A stretch of DNA of 14,969 nt. Source: Sneathiella sp. (GTDB taxonomy: Bacteria > Pseudomonadota > Alphaproteobacteria > Sneathiellales > Sneathiellaceae). Where the stretch lies: assembly GCA_002732675.1 (NCBI GenBank), contig NVRR01000046.1, positions 1 to 14,969 on the forward strand, written 5' to 3'. This document shows positions 14,023-14,969 of the stretch, piece after piece. Made by a program: the position numbers and the translations under genes. Every line of letters starts with the position of its first letter. Position 1 is the stretch's first letter. The notes beneath the pieces are model-generated. The model was not told where the DNA came from and did not search any database. It worked only from the letters and a program-made list of their open reading frames with translations.

Positions 14023-14969
14023 GTTCAAGCTCCGACAAGCGCTGACGAAAATAGCTGATTGTCTTCTCAAGCCCTTCTTTTAGCTCAATATTTGGTTCCC
14101 AGCCAAGCGTCTCTTTGGCCAGTGTAATATCAGGCCGCCGCTGGCGCGGATCATCCTCGGGCAAAGGCAGCCGCTCAATGCCCTGCTCTTTGCCTGTCTG
14201 TGCCACCACCTGCTCAGCCAACTCAAGAATGGTAAACTCAGACGGGTTGCCAATGTTGATCGGTCCCGTCACATCAGGCCCAGTGCCCATCAGCGTCACC
14301 ATTCCGTCGACCAGATCATCGACATAGCAGAACGACCGCGTCTGGCTGCCATCACCATAAATGGTGATCGGCTTGCCAAGCAATGACTGGACAATAAAGT
14401 TGGACACGACCCGCCCATCGGCATGGTGCATACGCGGCCCATAGGTGTTAAAAATCCGCATAACCTTTATCTCCAGCCCGTGCTGGCGGTGGTAGTCAAA
14501 GAACAGCGTCTCTGCGCAGCGTTTACCCTCGTCATAACAAGAGCGCGGGCCAATCGGGTTCACATTACCCCAATATTCTTCGCGCTGCGGATGCTGGTCA
14601 GGGTCGCCATAAACCTCGCTGGTTGAGGCCTGCAAAATCTTGGCCCCCAGCCGCTTTGCCAGCCCCAACATGTTGATCGCCCCATGCACGCTGGTCTTGG
14701 TCGTCTGCACCGGATCATGTTGGTAATGCACCGGGCTCGCCGGACAGGCCAGATTATAGATCTCATCGACCTCAACATAGAGCGGAAAGGTCACGTCATG
14801 CCTGATAAACTCAAACCGAGGGTCGCCGATCAGATGCTCGATATTGCGCTTAGACCCGGTAAACAAATTATCAAGGCACAGCACATCATGCCCCGCCGCC
14901 ATCAGCCGGTCGCATAGATGCGAGCCAATGAAACCCGCGCCGCCGGTTACAAGTATCCGTTTGCGGCTG
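14012..14969 (-). CDS. uxs: UDP-glucuronate decarboxylase (UDP-xylose synthase), 5' end cut by window
   Basis: This extended SDR enzyme converts UDP-glucuronate to UDP-xylose. The frame runs past the first ATG (14902) to the window edge and includes the cofactor motif [15 protein letters not shown], so the true start lies just outside; 318 residues are visible. [10 protein letters not shown] and the catalytic Tyr and Lys in [11 protein letters not shown] identify it, as do [12 protein letters not shown] and the IFNTYGPRM segment typical of UXS. Substrate comes from Ugd, encoded later in the same operon. The stop overlaps the start region of the glycosyltransferase gene. Confidence 0.94.
   Translation of the reverse strand, partial: SRKRILVTGGAGFIGSHLCDRLMAAGHDVLCLDNLFTGSKRNIEHLIGDPRFEFIRHDVTFPLYVEVDEIYNLACPASPVHYQHDPVQTTKTSVHGAINMLGLAKRLGAKILQASTSEVYGDPDQHPQREEYWGNVNPIGPRSCYDEGKRCAETLFFDYHRQHGLEIKVMRIFNTYGPRMHHADGRVVSNFIVQSLLGKPITIYGDGSQTRSFCYVDDLVDGMVTLMGTGPDVTGPINIGNPSEFTILELAEQVVAQTGKEQGIERLPLPEDDPRQRRPDITLAKETLGWEPNIELKEGLEKTISYFRQRLSELELAE

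Noticed and set aside
14023..14070. Longer N-terminus for the glycosyltransferase
   Set aside because: The extra residues lie within the 3' end of the UXS gene and do not fit the family; a TTG at 14022 has GGAG 7 bases upstream.
1..14969. tRNA, rRNA or CRISPR array
   Set aside because: No cloverleaf-like segment, rRNA-like block or regularly spaced repeats were noticed in any intergenic stretch; the gaps are all short.

Overview
The window joins two pieces of DNA of different composition. Positions 1 to about 975 are AT-rich and hold the left part of an IS3-family insertion sequence: left inverted repeat, orfA, a programmed -1 frameshift signal, and an orfB that stops abruptly inside its DDE integrase core. 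From about 976 to 14969 the DNA is clearly GC-rich, and every recognisable gene lies on the minus strand. Protein families and style (YjbH/YjbF export proteins, a relative of the Rhodobacter gene transfer agent spike base protein, Rhodobacterales-like sequences) suggest an alphaproteobacterium of the Rhodobacterales/Roseobacter type. The IS looks foreign, or the left edge may be an assembly chimera.

Read in the direction of transcription (high to low coordinates), the GC-rich part is a polysaccharide locus. First comes a tightly packed sugar-nucleotide and assembly block: UDP-glucuronate decarboxylase (UXS, cut by the window end), a family 2 glycosyltransferase, GDP-mannose 4,6-dehydratase (gmd), a SAM methyltransferase, GDP-L-fucose synthase (fcl), UDP-glucose 6-dehydrogenase (ugd), and a DUF218/ElyC-like membrane protein that seems to start at a CTG. 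Together these genes can make UDP-glucuronate, UDP-xylose and GDP-L-fucose, so the polymer may contain fucose with glucuronic acid and/or xylose, perhaps O-methylated. No initiating transferase, flippase, polymerase or Wzc-like kinase is visible; these would lie outside the window.

Next comes an unexpected two-gene insert: an 85-residue protein resembling the phage/GTA 'spike base protein, RCAP_Rcc01079 family', and a 616-residue right-handed beta-helix fibre-like protein whose ends resemble phage structural modules. A perfect hairpin follows, then a PPP-type metallophosphatase.

The last block has its own plausible promoter and encodes envelope export: YjbH-like outer-membrane protein, YjbF-like lipoprotein, and a Wza-like polysaccharide export lipoprotein. 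It ends at a likely intrinsic terminator just before the junction with the IS remnant.

The observation most worth pursuing is the spike-like pair inside a capsule locus. RcGTA particles use head spikes of this family to bind the capsule of recipient cells, so adhesin and receptor synthesis may be linked here. The alternative is a phage-derived beta-helix recruited as a polysaccharide-binding or polysaccharide-modifying protein.
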